DNA of 42,725 bases, from positions 1 to 42,725 of the forward strand of contig CAJQLW010000043.1 in assembly GCA_905479325.1 (NCBI GenBank). Direction: 5' to 3'. Under the pieces are notes generated by a model. That model did not search any database, had not been told where the DNA came from, and saw nothing but the letters and a program-made list of their open reading frames with translations. The stretch's first letter is position 1. Every line of letters begins with the position of its first letter. The position numbers were made by a program, and so were the translations under genes. This stretch comes from an uncultured Flavobacteriales bacterium (GTDB taxonomy: Bacteria; Bacteroidota; Bacteroidia; Flavobacteriales_E; Vicingaceae). Of this stretch, positions 18,287 to 26,963 are shown piece after piece.

Positions 18287-18294
18287 TAGTTTTG
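18287..18294 (+). promoter_or_regulatory. -7 promoter box for lnt
   Basis: TAGTTTTG is an exact TAnnTTTG match, 18 bases before the lnt ATG. It is eight bases from the opposing box for the endonuclease gene, so the two polymerase sites overlap and may compete. Confidence 0.5.
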
Positions 18295-18312
18295 TTTACA
18301 GAATTTTAAGAA

Positions 18313-19923
18313 ATGAGTAGAGTTAAGTTATTGTTAACTTCCGCAGGCAGCGGATTGTTATTGGCCATCAGTTGGCCTGAAATAGGGGGGAGTATACTCT
18401 CTTTATTTGTTGCATTCTTTCCGTTATTATGGGTTGAAGAGCAAATCTCTAAACAAAAAGGATTAGCATGGTTAGCGGTATTCTTTCAATCGTACGTTGC
18501 CTTTTTTGTATTTAATTTAATTACTACGTATTGGATTTATAACGCTTCTTTATGGGGCGCTTGCATGGCTGTGATTTGCAATTCACTCTTCATGGCAATT
18601 GTATTTACACTATTTCATGTCACTAAAATGAAAGTTGGTAGAAAAGAAGGTTACATCTCTTTTGTGCTCTATTGGATAGCGTTTGAATATTTGCATTTAA
18701 ACTGGGAGTTATCTTGGACGTGGTTAACCTTAGGAAATGCTTTTACAAATAAGCCGAATTTAGTTCAGTGGTACGAATATACTGGTGTGTTGGGAGGGAG
18801 TGTTTTTGTGCTCGTTATGAATTTATTAGCATTTTTTGGTTTGCGTGACTTGCAATCAAAAAGTAATGTAAAGCTGAGGTATTTAGGAGTTATTGTTTTG
18901 TCTATTGTGGCTTCTTTTCTGTTGTCAATGTTGGCGCTGCAAAACGATAATGCAACCGGGGATGAAGTAGAGGTAGTTATTGTTCAGCCAAATATCGACC
19001 CCTACACCACCAAGTTTAGAACCCCTCCTTCTGAGCAAATTGATAAAATGATTGAATTGGCGAAGGAAAAGTTAACGCCAACCACTGATTATCTTATCTT
19101 TCCAGAAACGGCCATTCCAGAGTCTCATTGGGAGCATGAAATTGAGTTTTTGTATGCCACTGAAAAAATTCGTGAATTGCATGAGACTTCACCTAATTTG
19201 AAAACCATTATAGGTTCATTGTCTACTCATTTGTTTTTGCCAGGAGAAGAATTAACCCCTGCAGCAAGAGGGTTTAGAGATGGAAATGGGTTTTATGAGA
19301 ATTACAATTCAGCAATTTTTATTGACAGTTCAGCGCAAACTCAAATGCACAAAAAATCTAAATTGGTTTTAGGTGTTGAAAAACTGCCTTTCATTAATGC
19401 TATTCCTTTTTTGAAAAAATTATCCATCAACTTAGGAGGAACTTCCGGAGTTTTGGGTTCTTCGGAACACCCAACAGTGTTTCGTTCAGGTAAAGATTCA
19501 GCAATTATTGCTCCTATAATTTGCTATGAGTCTATTTATGGCGAGTATGTAACAGAATATAGCAGGCAAGGAGCCAACTTATTTGCCATAATCACCAATG
19601 ACGGTTGGTGGGATGATACTCCTGGCTATAAACAACATATGGCTTATGCCAGACTGCGCGCCATTGAAAATAGAAAGTACATTGTGCGTTCTGCAAATAC
19701 CGGAATTTCAGCTGTTATTGATGACAGGGGTAGTGTTTTGGAGCGCACAGAATGGTGGGAAGATGCCGTGATTTCGGCTAAGGTGAAGTTAAACTCTACG
19801 GTTACCTTTTATGCTAAGTATGGAGACTACATTGGTCGGATTGCAAGTTTGTTAGCCGGTTTAATGATTGCTTTAACAGTGGTTAGAACATTAAATAAAA
19901 CGGGGAAGAGGTTGAGCAATTAA
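18313..19923 (+). CDS. lnt: Apolipoprotein N-acyltransferase
   Basis: Lnt transfers the third acyl chain to the N-terminal cysteine of lipoproteins at the outer face of the inner membrane. The 536-residue product has a block of N-terminal membrane helices (about 1-210), a periplasmic nitrilase-type domain (about 218-500) and a final membrane helix. The nitrilase catalytic triad is visible: Glu in FPETAIPES, Lys in KKSKLVLGVE, and Cys in IICYESIYGE. LSWTWLTLGNAF is a typical Lnt membrane-domain block. It is relevant here to the lipoprotein KatG and to gliding lipoproteins. A hairpin terminator follows at 19951-19970. Confidence 0.95.
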   Translation: MSRVKLLLTSAGSGLLLAISWPEIGGSILSLFVAFFPLLWVEEQISKQKGLAWLAVFFQSYVAFFVFNLITTYWIYNASLWGACMAVICNSLFMAIVFTLFHVTKMKVGRKEGYISFVLYWIAFEYLHLNWELSWTWLTLGNAFTNKPNLVQWYEYTGVLGGSVFVLVMNLLAFFGLRDLQSKSNVKLRYLGVIVLSIVASFLLSMLALQNDNATGDEVEVVIVQPNIDPYTTKFRTPPSEQIDKMIELAKEKLTPTTDYLIFPETAIPESHWEHEIEFLYATEKIRELHETSPNLKTIIGSLSTHLFLPGEELTPAARGFRDGNGFYENYNSAIFIDSSAQTQMHKKSKLVLGVEKLPFINAIPFLKKLSINLGGTSGVLGSSEHPTVFRSGKDSAIIAPIICYESIYGEYVTEYSRQGANLFAIITNDGWWDDTPGYKQHMAYARLRAIENRKYIVRSANTGISAVIDDRGSVLERTEWWEDAVISAKVKLNSTVTFYAKYGDYIGRIASLLAGLMIALTVVRTLNKTGKRLSN

Positions 19924-19950
19924 TACGACTATGTTAGTCAATTTAAGAAT

Positions 19951-19970
19951 AGAATCAGACGATTCTTTTT
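19951..19970 (+). terminator. Terminator after lnt
   Basis: AGAATC (19951-19956) and GATTCT (19961-19966) form a short stem with loop AGAC, followed by a run of T. The stem is only six base pairs, so strength is moderate. Confidence 0.5.
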
Positions 19971-20015
19971 CGAGTATTCGTCTACTTATTATTTAGTGTA
20001 GATTAATACTTTCAG

Positions 20016-20023
20016 TAAATTTG
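20016..20023 (+). promoter_or_regulatory. -7 promoter box for lpdA
   Basis: TAAATTTG is an exact TAnnTTTG match, 23 bases before the lpdA ATG at 20047, and downstream of the lnt terminator. Confidence 0.55.
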
Positions 20024-20046
20024 CACACCAATTTTATACAACAATT

Positions 20047-21453
20047 ATGGAAAAATACGATGTAGTGATAATAGGTTCAGGTCCCGGCGGATATGTTGGA
20101 GCAATAAGATGCGCTCAGTTAGGCATGAAGACTGCTTTAATTGAAAAATACAATAGCCTTGGCGGTACTTGTTTAAACGTTGGTTGTATTCCATCAAAAG
20201 CACTGTTAGATTCTTCAGAGCATTTTCACCAAGCAAAACATGACTTTACGGAGCATGGTATTGATTTGAAAGATTTAAAGGTAAACTTTGAGCAAATGAT
20301 TGCTCGAAAAAGAGGTGTGGTTGAGCAGACAGTAGGCGGTATCGACTTTTTAATGAAAAAGAACAAAATTGATGTATATCATGGAATGGGTTCTTTCGAA
20401 TCGAAAACGGTAATTGCAATTGATGATTCTGCAGGTGAAGAAGCTAAGAAAATTGAAGCAAAGAACGTGGTCATTGCTACTGGGTCAAAACCCGGTTCGT
20501 TGCCATTTATTAATATTGATAAAGAAAGAATAATAACATCAACTGAGGCATTAGAATTAAAAGAAGTGCCCAAGAAAATGACTGTTATTGGTGGAGGTGT
20601 TATAGGATTAGAACTAGGTTCAGTTTATGCTCGTTTAGGAACGGAGGTAACGGTTGTTGAATACATGGATCGTATTATTCCAACCATGGATTCGACCATG
20701 AGTAAGGAATTGATGAAGTCTTTGAAAAAGTTGGGGGTGAACTTTTTAGTAAGTCACAAGGTGAAAGAGGTTACCCGAAACGGTGACACAGTTACCATAA
20801 AGGCCGATGACAAAAAAGGGGCTGAGGTTGTGTTGGAAGCCGATTATTGTTTAGTTTCTGTTGGTAGAGTTGCTTATACGGACAAATTAGGTTTGGATAA
20901 AGTAGGTATAAAAACAGACGAAAGAGGAAGAGTTGAGGTAAACGAACACTTGCGAACCAGCGTTCCAACGATTTATGCAATTGGCGATGTAATTAAAGGT
21001 GCAATGTTGGCGCATAAAGCGGAAGAAGAAGGAACGTTTGTAGCAGAATACATGAATGGCGAAAAGCCGCACATTGATTATAACTTAATTCCTGGGGTTG
21101 TTTATACTTGGCCTGAAGTTGCTTCTGTTGGTAAAACAGAGGAAGAATTAAAAGAAGCTAAAGTTGAATACAAAACTGGATCCTTCCCTTTTAAAGCAAG
21201 TGGTCGAGCAAGAGCGTCTATGGATCTTGACGGATTGGTAAAGGTATTGGCAGATAAGGAAACAGATGAAATTTTGGGTGTTCACATTTGCGGACCAAGA
21301 GCCGCAGATATGATTATGGAAGCAGTAGTTGCGATGGAGTTTAGAGCAACAGCAGAAGATATTTCTAGAATTTCTCATGCTCACCCTACGTTTTCTGAGT
21401 CTACCAGAGAAGCCATGTTAGCTGCAACAGGTAACAGAGCCATCCACGTTTAA
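20047..21453 (+). CDS. lpdA: Dihydrolipoyl dehydrogenase
   Basis: This FAD enzyme reoxidises dihydrolipoamide with NAD+ as the E3 subunit of the pyruvate and 2-oxoglutarate dehydrogenase complexes or of the glycine cleavage system. The 468-residue protein shows the FAD-binding GSGPGGYVGAI near the N-terminus, the redox disulphide Cys42-Cys47 in GGTCLNVGCIPSKALL, the NAD-binding GGGVIGLELGSVYARLG, the second FAD motif TIYAIGDVIKG, and the C-terminal HAHPTFSE with its catalytic His. No other complex subunit is adjacent, so the partner complex cannot be told. Confidence 0.97.
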   Translation: MEKYDVVIIGSGPGGYVGAIRCAQLGMKTALIEKYNSLGGTCLNVGCIPSKALLDSSEHFHQAKHDFTEHGIDLKDLKVNFEQMIARKRGVVEQTVGGIDFLMKKNKIDVYHGMGSFESKTVIAIDDSAGEEAKKIEAKNVVIATGSKPGSLPFINIDKERIITSTEALELKEVPKKMTVIGGGVIGLELGSVYARLGTEVTVVEYMDRIIPTMDSTMSKELMKSLKKLGVNFLVSHKVKEVTRNGDTVTIKADDKKGAEVVLEADYCLVSVGRVAYTDKLGLDKVGIKTDERGRVEVNEHLRTSVPTIYAIGDVIKGAMLAHKAEEEGTFVAEYMNGEKPHIDYNLIPGVVYTWPEVASVGKTEEELKEAKVEYKTGSFPFKASGRARASMDLDGLVKVLADKETDEILGVHICGPRAADMIMEAVVAMEFRATAEDISRISHAHPTFSESTREAMLAATGNRAIHV

Positions 21454-21461
21454 TGAGACTT

Positions 21462-21481
21462 GGTTTTGCGTTAGCAAAGCC
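21462..21481 (+). terminator. Hairpin after lpdA
   Basis: GGTTTTGC (21462-21469) pairs with GCAAAGCC (21474-21481), with one wobble, around the loop GTTA. There is no T tract after it, so it may be only a weak terminator or a 3' end stabiliser. Confidence 0.3.
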
Positions 21482-21585
21482 TTAGTCGAATAAAGAAATA
21501 AAAAAGAATTTCAATTTTACTGAGGTAAAGGGCAAATTGAATGAATACTGAGTAATCAGAATGGACGAATAAATTAGAACAAAAA

Positions 21586-21618
21586 AGCAAGATGGATGTC
21601 TTCTTGCTGTTTCTATTT
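21586..21618 (+). terminator. Possible terminator hairpin just before hemH
   Basis: AGCAAGA (21586-21592) and TCTTGCT (21602-21608) form a 7-bp stem followed by GTTTCTATTT. It lies 22 bases before the hemH ATG, so if functional it would act as the lpdA terminator or as a leader structure for hemH. Confidence 0.3.
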
Positions 21619-21630
21619 AACACCAACAAC

Positions 21631-22644
21631 ATGTCAAAAACGGGAGTATTATTAATAAACCTTGGCACACCAGACGATGCCAAGTGGGGACCGGTTAGAA
21701 CTTATTTATCGGAGTTTTTAAATGATCCACGTGTAATCGATATCCCATGGTTGCTTCGAAAAATATTAGTAAACGGAATTATCGTTCCTTTCCGTTCTTT
21801 CAGTTCTACAAAAATTTACAAGGAATTATGGACTGAAAAAGGTTCTCCTTTAATCTACCACGGTGAAAGTGTTGCTGAAAAATTGCAAGCTCAATTGGGA
21901 GAAGATTTTGGAGTTCATTTAGCCATGCGTTACCAAAATCCAAGTATGGACAAGGTGATGGGAGAGATGCGCTTTAAAAATTACAAGAAGCTGATTATTA
22001 TTCCATTGTTTCCGCATTATGCTTCGGCAAGTTCTGGATCTGCAATGGAAAAAGCATTGAAAATTATTTCGAAGTGGTGGGTAATACCTGAAATAGCCAT
22101 GGTGAGTCAGTTTTGGGACGATGAGGGATTTATCAACTCCTTTGTAGCTAGAGCAAACCAATACAACATTGACGAATACGATCACGTTTTATTCAGTTAC
22201 CACGGTTTGCCAGAGCGCCATGTAGATAAGGTTTACGATGATGGAGTGCCTTGTGCTGATCATAATTGCGAAAATGAAGTAACCGAAGACAACAAATATT
22301 GCTATAAAGCAACTTGTTACGGTACAACCCGATTGTTGGTGGAAAAACTAGGTATTCCTGAAGAGAAATATACGGTTGCTTTTCAATCGAGGTTAGATAA
22401 AAAGTGGTTGCGTCCTTTTTCAGATGATTTTATAAAAGAAAGAGCAGAGAAAGGCGATAAGAAGATTTTAGCTTTTTCGCCGGCTTTTGTAGCCGACTGC
22501 TTGGAAACTACGGTAGAGATTGGAATTGAGTACCAAGAGATATTTGAGGAGCACGGTGGAGAAAAAGTTCAATTGGTAGAAAGTTTGAACGATCACCCGC
22601 TGTGGATTGATACCCTTGAGAAAATGGTAAGAGATAGAGCGTAA
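21631..22644 (+). CDS. hemH: Ferrochelatase
   Basis: HemH inserts Fe2+ into protoporphyrin IX (or coproporphyrin III in some lineages), the final metal step of haem synthesis. The 337-residue product starts MSKTGVLLINLGTPDD, has the metal-binding histidine His191 in FSYHGLPERH, the IPLFPHYASASSGSAM block, and the conserved FVADCLETTVEIGIEY with its acidic residue. Four cysteines (Cys208, 213, 224, 229) cluster after the active-site histidine; a CATCYGTTR-like segment is common in Bacteroidota. The frame is open 13 codons further upstream, but those codons overlap a hairpin and the family motif begins at this ATG. Haem supply is relevant to the KatG in this window. Confidence 0.94.
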   Translation: MSKTGVLLINLGTPDDAKWGPVRTYLSEFLNDPRVIDIPWLLRKILVNGIIVPFRSFSSTKIYKELWTEKGSPLIYHGESVAEKLQAQLGEDFGVHLAMRYQNPSMDKVMGEMRFKNYKKLIIIPLFPHYASASSGSAMEKALKIISKWWVIPEIAMVSQFWDDEGFINSFVARANQYNIDEYDHVLFSYHGLPERHVDKVYDDGVPCADHNCENEVTEDNKYCYKATCYGTTRLLVEKLGIPEEKYTVAFQSRLDKKWLRPFSDDFIKERAEKGDKKILAFSPAFVADCLETTVEIGIEYQEIFEEHGGEKVQLVESLNDHPLWIDTLEKMVRDRA

Positions 22645-22666
22645 GCCTAAGTGATTCAGAAAGTTT

Positions 22667-22702
22667 AAAAAGGGCGAAAGGTATTTTTATTCGCCCTTTT
22701 TT
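22667..22702 (+). terminator. Rho-independent terminator after hemH
   Basis: AAAAAGGGCGAA (22667-22678) pairs with TTCGCCCTTTTT (22690-22701) over 12 bp, followed by further T. Confidence 0.9.
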
Positions 22703-22750
22703 AATGGGGCGAAAACTATAAAGACTATTTCTAAAATTTGACAAATTTTT

Positions 22751-22758
22751 TATCTTTA
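22751..22758 (+). promoter_or_regulatory. Possible -7 box for the small membrane protein
   Basis: TATCTTTA matches TAnnTTTG except for the last base, 15 bases before the ATG at 22774. Confidence 0.35.
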
Positions 22759-22773
22759 GTAAAAAATTGAATT

Positions 22774-22965
22774 ATGTCAAAAAAGAAGGGTCAATCTACA
22801 GTTTTGTTATCCATTGCGGGCTTTCTAATATTTTTAGGCGTGCTAATGATCTACAATGGGAATGTTTCAGGAAATAAAGGCTCAATGGTCAGTGCTTTTT
22901 CGTCCATCATCATTGGAGGTGCACTTATTGTTATTTCGCTAAAGTCTGTTCGGAAAAAGAAATAG
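22774..22965 (+). CDS. Small two-helix membrane protein, unknown function
   Basis: A 63-residue protein with a lysine-rich start (MSKKKGQ), a hydrophobic helix (about 9-28), a short polar turn (NGNVSGNKGS), a second helix (about 38-57) and a basic end (SVRKKK). This predicts a hairpin in the inner membrane with both ends in the cytoplasm. I do not recognise a family. It has its own terminator-flanked slot and a promoter-like box, which supports it as a real gene. It is convergent with the acyltransferase gene, with a single base between stops. Confidence 0.65.
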   Translation: MSKKKGQSTVLLSIAGFLIFLGVLMIYNGNVSGNKGSMVSAFSSIIIGGALIVISLKSVRKKK

Positions 22966-22966
22966 A

Positions 22967-23848
22967 CTAGTGTAAAATTTCATCTTCAGGTCGCTTGTGT
23001 TTCCAACGTTTGTGGCTCCAGAGCCAAAATTCGGGCTGCTCTTGAATCACTTTTTCGAGCATTTCTGTATGCGTTTTTGAAATATATCCGAATTCCTCTT
23101 CGTTGGGTTGTTCCGTAATTACGTCGTATTGCAGTTCATAATAGCCTCGTTTTACTTTGTAAATATTGGTGAAGATAACCACGGCATTAAACTCTTTTGC
23201 AAATTTTTCAGTGCCAAATTGAATTCCTGTTTCTTGATTTAAGAATTTTACCCAATAAGCTCGTTGACTTTTTCTCGGTGACTGATCTGCTCCAAATATT
23301 GTGGCATATAAGTCTGAATTGATCTCCGTAAGTTTCGATTTTATTTCCTTTATGGAGAGCATTCCTAAGCCATATTTTGATCTACTTTTAGTTATTTTAT
23401 CGTTAATAAATTCATTCTTTAGTGGAGTGTAAAGGGCAAGCGCTTTGTGTTCGGTGGTGGCGCCAATGGTAATGGCAAATAACTCCCAATTCCCATAATG
23501 CCCGCCAACTAAAACTACTTGTCTGCCTTGCTTGTAATATTGGTTCACCACTTCAATATTTCGGTCCTTCATGCGCTCTTTAGCCTCATCTAAAGAAATG
23601 CTAAAGGCTTTTAAACTCTCTACAACCAAATCGCACAAATGACTGTAAAATTTGGCTTCTATTTTTTTTATTTCTGAACTCGTTTTGTCGGGAAAAGAGT
23701 TTTCTAGGTTTGACCGTACAACTTTTGTTCGATAGCCGATGATTTTATATAAGATCAAGTACAAAAAGTCTGAAATCAAATAAAGCATTCCAAAAGGCAA
23801 TTTTGAAATTGGCAGTATGACAAGGTAAAATAAAAGTTTTGAACCCAT
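22967..23848 (-). CDS. LpxL/HtrB-family lysophospholipid/lipid A acyltransferase
   Basis: A 293-residue inner-membrane-associated acyltransferase. The N-terminal hydrophobic segment and the catalytic HX4E motif His117-Glu122 in GGHYGNWELFA place it in the LpxL/LpxM (lauroyl/myristoyl) family that adds secondary acyl chains to lipid A. In Bacteroidota such proteins may acylate lipid A or ornithine-type lipids, so the exact acceptor is not certain. FGADQSPRKSQRAYWVKFLN is the second conserved block. The ATG overlaps the TAA stop of the upstream GreA/B-like gene by one base (23848), so the two form an operon. Confidence 0.88.
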   Translation of the reverse strand: MGSKLLFYLVILPISKLPFGMLYLISDFLYLILYKIIGYRTKVVRSNLENSFPDKTSSEIKKIEAKFYSHLCDLVVESLKAFSISLDEAKERMKDRNIEVVNQYYKQGRQVVLVGGHYGNWELFAITIGATTEHKALALYTPLKNEFINDKITKSRSKYGLGMLSIKEIKSKLTEINSDLYATIFGADQSPRKSQRAYWVKFLNQETGIQFGTEKFAKEFNAVVIFTNIYKVKRGYYELQYDVITEQPNEEEFGYISKTHTEMLEKVIQEQPEFWLWSHKRWKHKRPEDEILH

Positions 23849-24291
23849 TATTGAATTGATTTAATCTTGTAGTTACGGTTCATAAAAGTAAGTTCTTCTC
23901 CCGTTTTTTTGTCTTTCATTAACTGTCCTAAAGGAGAGTTTAACGACAATCCTAAAAGAGGGTTATCCTCTATGCTCAACTTTCCGAATGCTATGCCAAA
24001 GAAAAATAGACCATGATTGGTTAAAACTAAACTGCCATTTGTAATGGCTTCCACTGTATTTGTAGAGATTTGATTCAACGAATTTAACTGTCTTTTTAAA
24101 TAGGCTATGCGCTCCTCAATACGACTTACTTCCTGGTTCATCATTTCTCTTGAGGTTTCAAATTTATCCCCGGCGCTGCTTTTAGTTTCTTTTCCAATTT
24201 CTTCGTTTGTAGAATTTAGTTCTTCCACATAATCAAAAAGTTGAGTTTCTAGGTGCTGCCTAATAATCGAAATGATTTCGGTTTTTTTCAT
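23848..24291 (-). CDS. GreA/GreB-like C-terminal domain protein
   Basis: A 147-residue cytoplasmic protein. Residues 1-85 form a helical, acidic coiled-coil-like arm (KFETSREMMNQEVSRIEERI then AYLKRQL), and the C-terminal part (about 90-147; SPLGQLMKDKKTGEELTFMN then YKIKSIQ) resembles the FKBP-like domain of GreA/GreB transcript-cleavage factors. This family is often labelled '3-oxoacyl-ACP synthase' in Bacteroidota records, which the sequence does not support. Whether it binds RNA polymerase is inference. The frame runs open to 24381, but the ATG at 24291 is preferred because a promoter box (24299-24306) lies just before it and upstream codons look like intergenic sequence. Confidence 0.65.
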   Translation of the reverse strand: MKKTEIISIIRQHLETQLFDYVEELNSTNEEIGKETKSSAGDKFETSREMMNQEVSRIEERIAYLKRQLNSLNQISTNTVEAITNGSLVLTNHGLFFFGIAFGKLSIEDNPLLGLSLNSPLGQLMKDKKTGEELTFMNRNYKIKSIQ

Positions 24292-24298
24292 GAACAGA

Positions 24299-24306
24299 CA
24301 AATGTA
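24299..24306 (-). promoter_or_regulatory. -7 promoter box for the GreA/B-like gene
   Basis: The minus strand reads TACATTTG, an exact TAnnTTTG match, seven bases before the ATG at 24291. A start site a few bases downstream would give a leader of zero to a few bases. The box lies 11 bases from the opposing pabB box. Confidence 0.5.
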
Positions 24307-24317
24307 TCCATCAATTT

Positions 24318-24325
24318 TAAATTTA
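24318..24325 (+). promoter_or_regulatory. Possible -7 box for pabB-tilS-yhhQ
   Basis: TAAATTTA matches TAnnTTTG except for the last base, 17 bases before the GTG taken as the pabB start. Confidence 0.35.
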
Positions 24326-24342
24326 GCGTATCTACTCTTCTT

Positions 24343-25635
24343 GTGAAAACATACCTTTGTGAGGTGAGACAAATAGCTCAAATATTACGTTCCGAATATC
24401 CGCATTTTACTGATGTTTTAGTGAACTGGACGAAGGATTTTCAGCACGCATCCGTACTCAACAGCAACGCCTATGAAGACACATATGGAGTTTATTCCCT
24501 ACTGGCTGGACTAGGCAGTAAGCGAATTTTGAAGAGTAACGATATAAGTGAATTAAGATCGTTTTACAATCAAGAGCAAACCTGGCTTTTTGGTCATTTG
24601 GGCTATGATTTGAAAAACAAATTAGAGCGCTTAACTTCTCAACACCCAAGCAATTTTGAGTTTGGTGATTTTTGTTTTTTTGAACCTGAAATTGTAGTGG
24701 TTCAGAAACGAGGGCAAGATGAAGTTACTTTTTTTGGAGAAAATGAGGATTTAATCGCGCTGTTTATAGAGAAGTTGAAGCAGTTTAAATTGACTAAAAC
24801 GACTCTGCCAAAGTTGGAGGCGAGAATGCAGAGAGAGGAATATTTAACGGCCATTCAAAGCCTGAAAAACGAGATTCAATGGGGTAATATTTATGAGATC
24901 AATTACTGTCAAGAATTTTATGCAAATCAAGTAGAATTAGATGCAACTTCCACATACAGTATGTTAAACCAAAAATCGGCGATGCCTTTTTCAGCCTTTT
25001 ACAAGTTGCAAAATGATTTCTTGATGTGCGCTTCACCCGAGCGGTTTTTTACGAAGCGCGGAGATAAAGTATACTCTCAACCCATTAAGGGAACGATTAA
25101 AAGAGGATATTCAATTCAAGAAGATGAAGCCTTAAAGAATGAACTAAGATCTGACCTTAAAGAGCAGTCTGAAAATGTAATGATTGTAGATTTGGTTCGA
25201 AATGATTTATCGCGCACCGCCTCCAGAGGTTCTGTTAAGGTTGATGAATTATTTGGGGTATATCAATTTCCTCAAGTGCATCAATTAATCTCTACGGTAA
25301 GTTCAACCTTGAGTAAAAACTTTGACATTTTTGATTTAATTGCCACCACTTTTCCGATGGGCAGCATGACTGGTGCTCCAAAAATTTCTGCGATGCAATT
25401 GGCAGATCAGTATGAAAAGTCGAGAAGAGAGTTATATTCTGGCAGTGTTGGTTATATCAGTCCTGAGGGCGATGCCGATTTTAACGTGATTATTCGAAGC
25501 TTGATGTATTCTGCAACAAACAAGTATTTATCTTTGACTGTAGGCGGAGCTATCACTGATTTAGCTGAGCCGGAAAAGGAATACGAGGAATGCTTGCTCA
25601 AAGCCAAAGCAATTTTTGAACTAGGGGAAAAATGA
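24343..25635 (+). CDS. pabB: Aminodeoxychorismate synthase component I
   Basis: PabB converts chorismate and ammonia to 4-amino-4-deoxychorismate for folate synthesis. The 430-residue chorismate-binding protein shows PIKGT with Lys249, the lysine diagnostic of PabB (TrpE has PLAGT), ENVMIVDLVRNDLSR, and FPMGSMTGAPK. The frame is open to 24253, but the promoter box at 24318-24325 and alignment of the N-terminus favour the GTG at 24343 (a second GTG at 24364 is possible). The stop overlaps the tilS ATG (ATGA). No glutaminase partner (PabA) or lyase (PabC) is adjacent. Confidence 0.88.
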   Translation: MKTYLCEVRQIAQILRSEYPHFTDVLVNWTKDFQHASVLNSNAYEDTYGVYSLLAGLGSKRILKSNDISELRSFYNQEQTWLFGHLGYDLKNKLERLTSQHPSNFEFGDFCFFEPEIVVVQKRGQDEVTFFGENEDLIALFIEKLKQFKLTKTTLPKLEARMQREEYLTAIQSLKNEIQWGNIYEINYCQEFYANQVELDATSTYSMLNQKSAMPFSAFYKLQNDFLMCASPERFFTKRGDKVYSQPIKGTIKRGYSIQEDEALKNELRSDLKEQSENVMIVDLVRNDLSRTASRGSVKVDELFGVYQFPQVHQLISTVSSTLSKNFDIFDLIATTFPMGSMTGAPKISAMQLADQYEKSRRELYSGSVGYISPEGDADFNVIIRSLMYSATNKYLSLTVGGAITDLAEPEKEYEECLLKAKAIFELGEK

Positions 25636-26963
25636 TGTTAAAAAGAATAAAAAAGGAATCTAAGAATTACAACATTCGTTTTGATCAAAAAATATTGGTT
25701 GCGGTGAGTGGAGGTGTTGATTCTATGGTTTTGTGGCACTTAATAGATAAGTCAAATTATTTATATGGTGTGGTACATATGAATTTTAGTTTGCGTGGCG
25801 CGGAGAGTGATGCAGATGAAGCATTAGTTAAAAGAATAGCTACCGAGCGGAAAATTCCTTTTTACACTAAAAAAGTAGACACTCAAAAGTTTGCGGAAGA
25901 AAGCGGTGTTTCTATTCAGATGGCGGCTAGAACATTACGATATAATTTTTTTAAAGAGTTAGCAGATGTGCATCAATATGATTGTTTGGCAACTGCGCAC
26001 CATTTAGAGGACGATGTAGAAACGTTTCTGCTCAATTTGAATAGAGGAACAGGAGTGAAAGGGTTGGCAGGAATTCGTTCTACCTGTGAAAAATTTAGGC
26101 CTTTATTGGGTTTTACTAAAGCAGAGATTCGAGAGTATGCAAACGAGAATGCTATAGAATTTAGAGAAGATCGCTCAAATGAGTCTACTAATTATGATCG
26201 CAATTGGTTCCGGCACGAGATAATTGCTCCATGGAAAGAAAGAAATCCGAGTTTGTTGAATACCATGCGGCAGAATTTGAACCACTTAAAAGAAACCTAC
26301 GACATACTTCAAGAATACGTTGAGCAACAGTCAAAAGATTTGACATTAGAGTTAGAGAAGGGTTATGTTGCATATTCCACCATTGAAAAGCTAGATCGGA
26401 AACAGTTTTATTTATATCACCTATTAGCTCCTTTAGGGTTCAATCCTGTTCAGGTTAGTAATTTGCTGATGTGTATAAAAAAGAAACAAGTGGGGAAAGT
26501 TTTTATTGGAAAGGACTGGACAATTTTTGTTGATCGTGAGCAGTTTGAAATTACTCGTGGTATAGAAAAAGAAGATTCTACAGCATATCACATCGATAAA
26601 AATACAAGTGTTATGTATGATCCCATTCATCTAGAGTTTCAACGGTTTTTAAATGAGGAGTATAACGCACCATTTAAAAGTAAGAATGAAGAAGTGGTTG
26701 ATCGATCCAAATTAGTTTATCCCCTTACTGTTCGAAAATGGGCAGACGGAGATAAGATGCAACCTTTGGGAATGCAAGGAAAGAAAAAAATAAGCGATAT
26801 TTTAATCGATTTGAAGGTATCGAGAGCACAAAAAGAGAAGACCTACGTTTTACTTTCTGAAGATAAAATCGTGTGGCTCATTGGTCATCGCTTAGATGAT
26901 CGATTTAAAGTGACTGAAGATTCAAGTAAGTTGTTAAAAATAAAAATTATTCATGAAAAGTAA
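25632..26963 (+). CDS. tilS: tRNA(Ile)-lysidine synthase
   Basis: TilS modifies the wobble cytidine of the CAU-anticodon isoleucine tRNA to lysidine, changing both its charging and decoding. The 443-residue product has the PP-loop SGGVDS (26-31), HHLEDDVETFLLNLNRGTGVKGLAG, the RSNESTNYDRNWFRHEI block, and a C-terminal TilS domain (KWADGDKMQPLGMQGKKKIS). It overlaps pabB by four bases and the queuosine-precursor transporter gene by 11 bases, so all three are co-translated. The start reads ATGATG; either codon is possible. Confidence 0.95.
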   Translation: MMLKRIKKESKNYNIRFDQKILVAVSGGVDSMVLWHLIDKSNYLYGVVHMNFSLRGAESDADEALVKRIATERKIPFYTKKVDTQKFAEESGVSIQMAARTLRYNFFKELADVHQYDCLATAHHLEDDVETFLLNLNRGTGVKGLAGIRSTCEKFRPLLGFTKAEIREYANENAIEFREDRSNESTNYDRNWFRHEIIAPWKERNPSLLNTMRQNLNHLKETYDILQEYVEQQSKDLTLELEKGYVAYSTIEKLDRKQFYLYHLLAPLGFNPVQVSNLLMCIKKKQVGKVFIGKDWTIFVDREQFEITRGIEKEDSTAYHIDKNTSVMYDPIHLEFQRFLNEEYNAPFKSKNEEVVDRSKLVYPLTVRKWADGDKMQPLGMQGKKKISDILIDLKVSRAQKEKTYVLLSEDKIVWLIGHRLDDRFKVTEDSSKLLKIKIIHEK

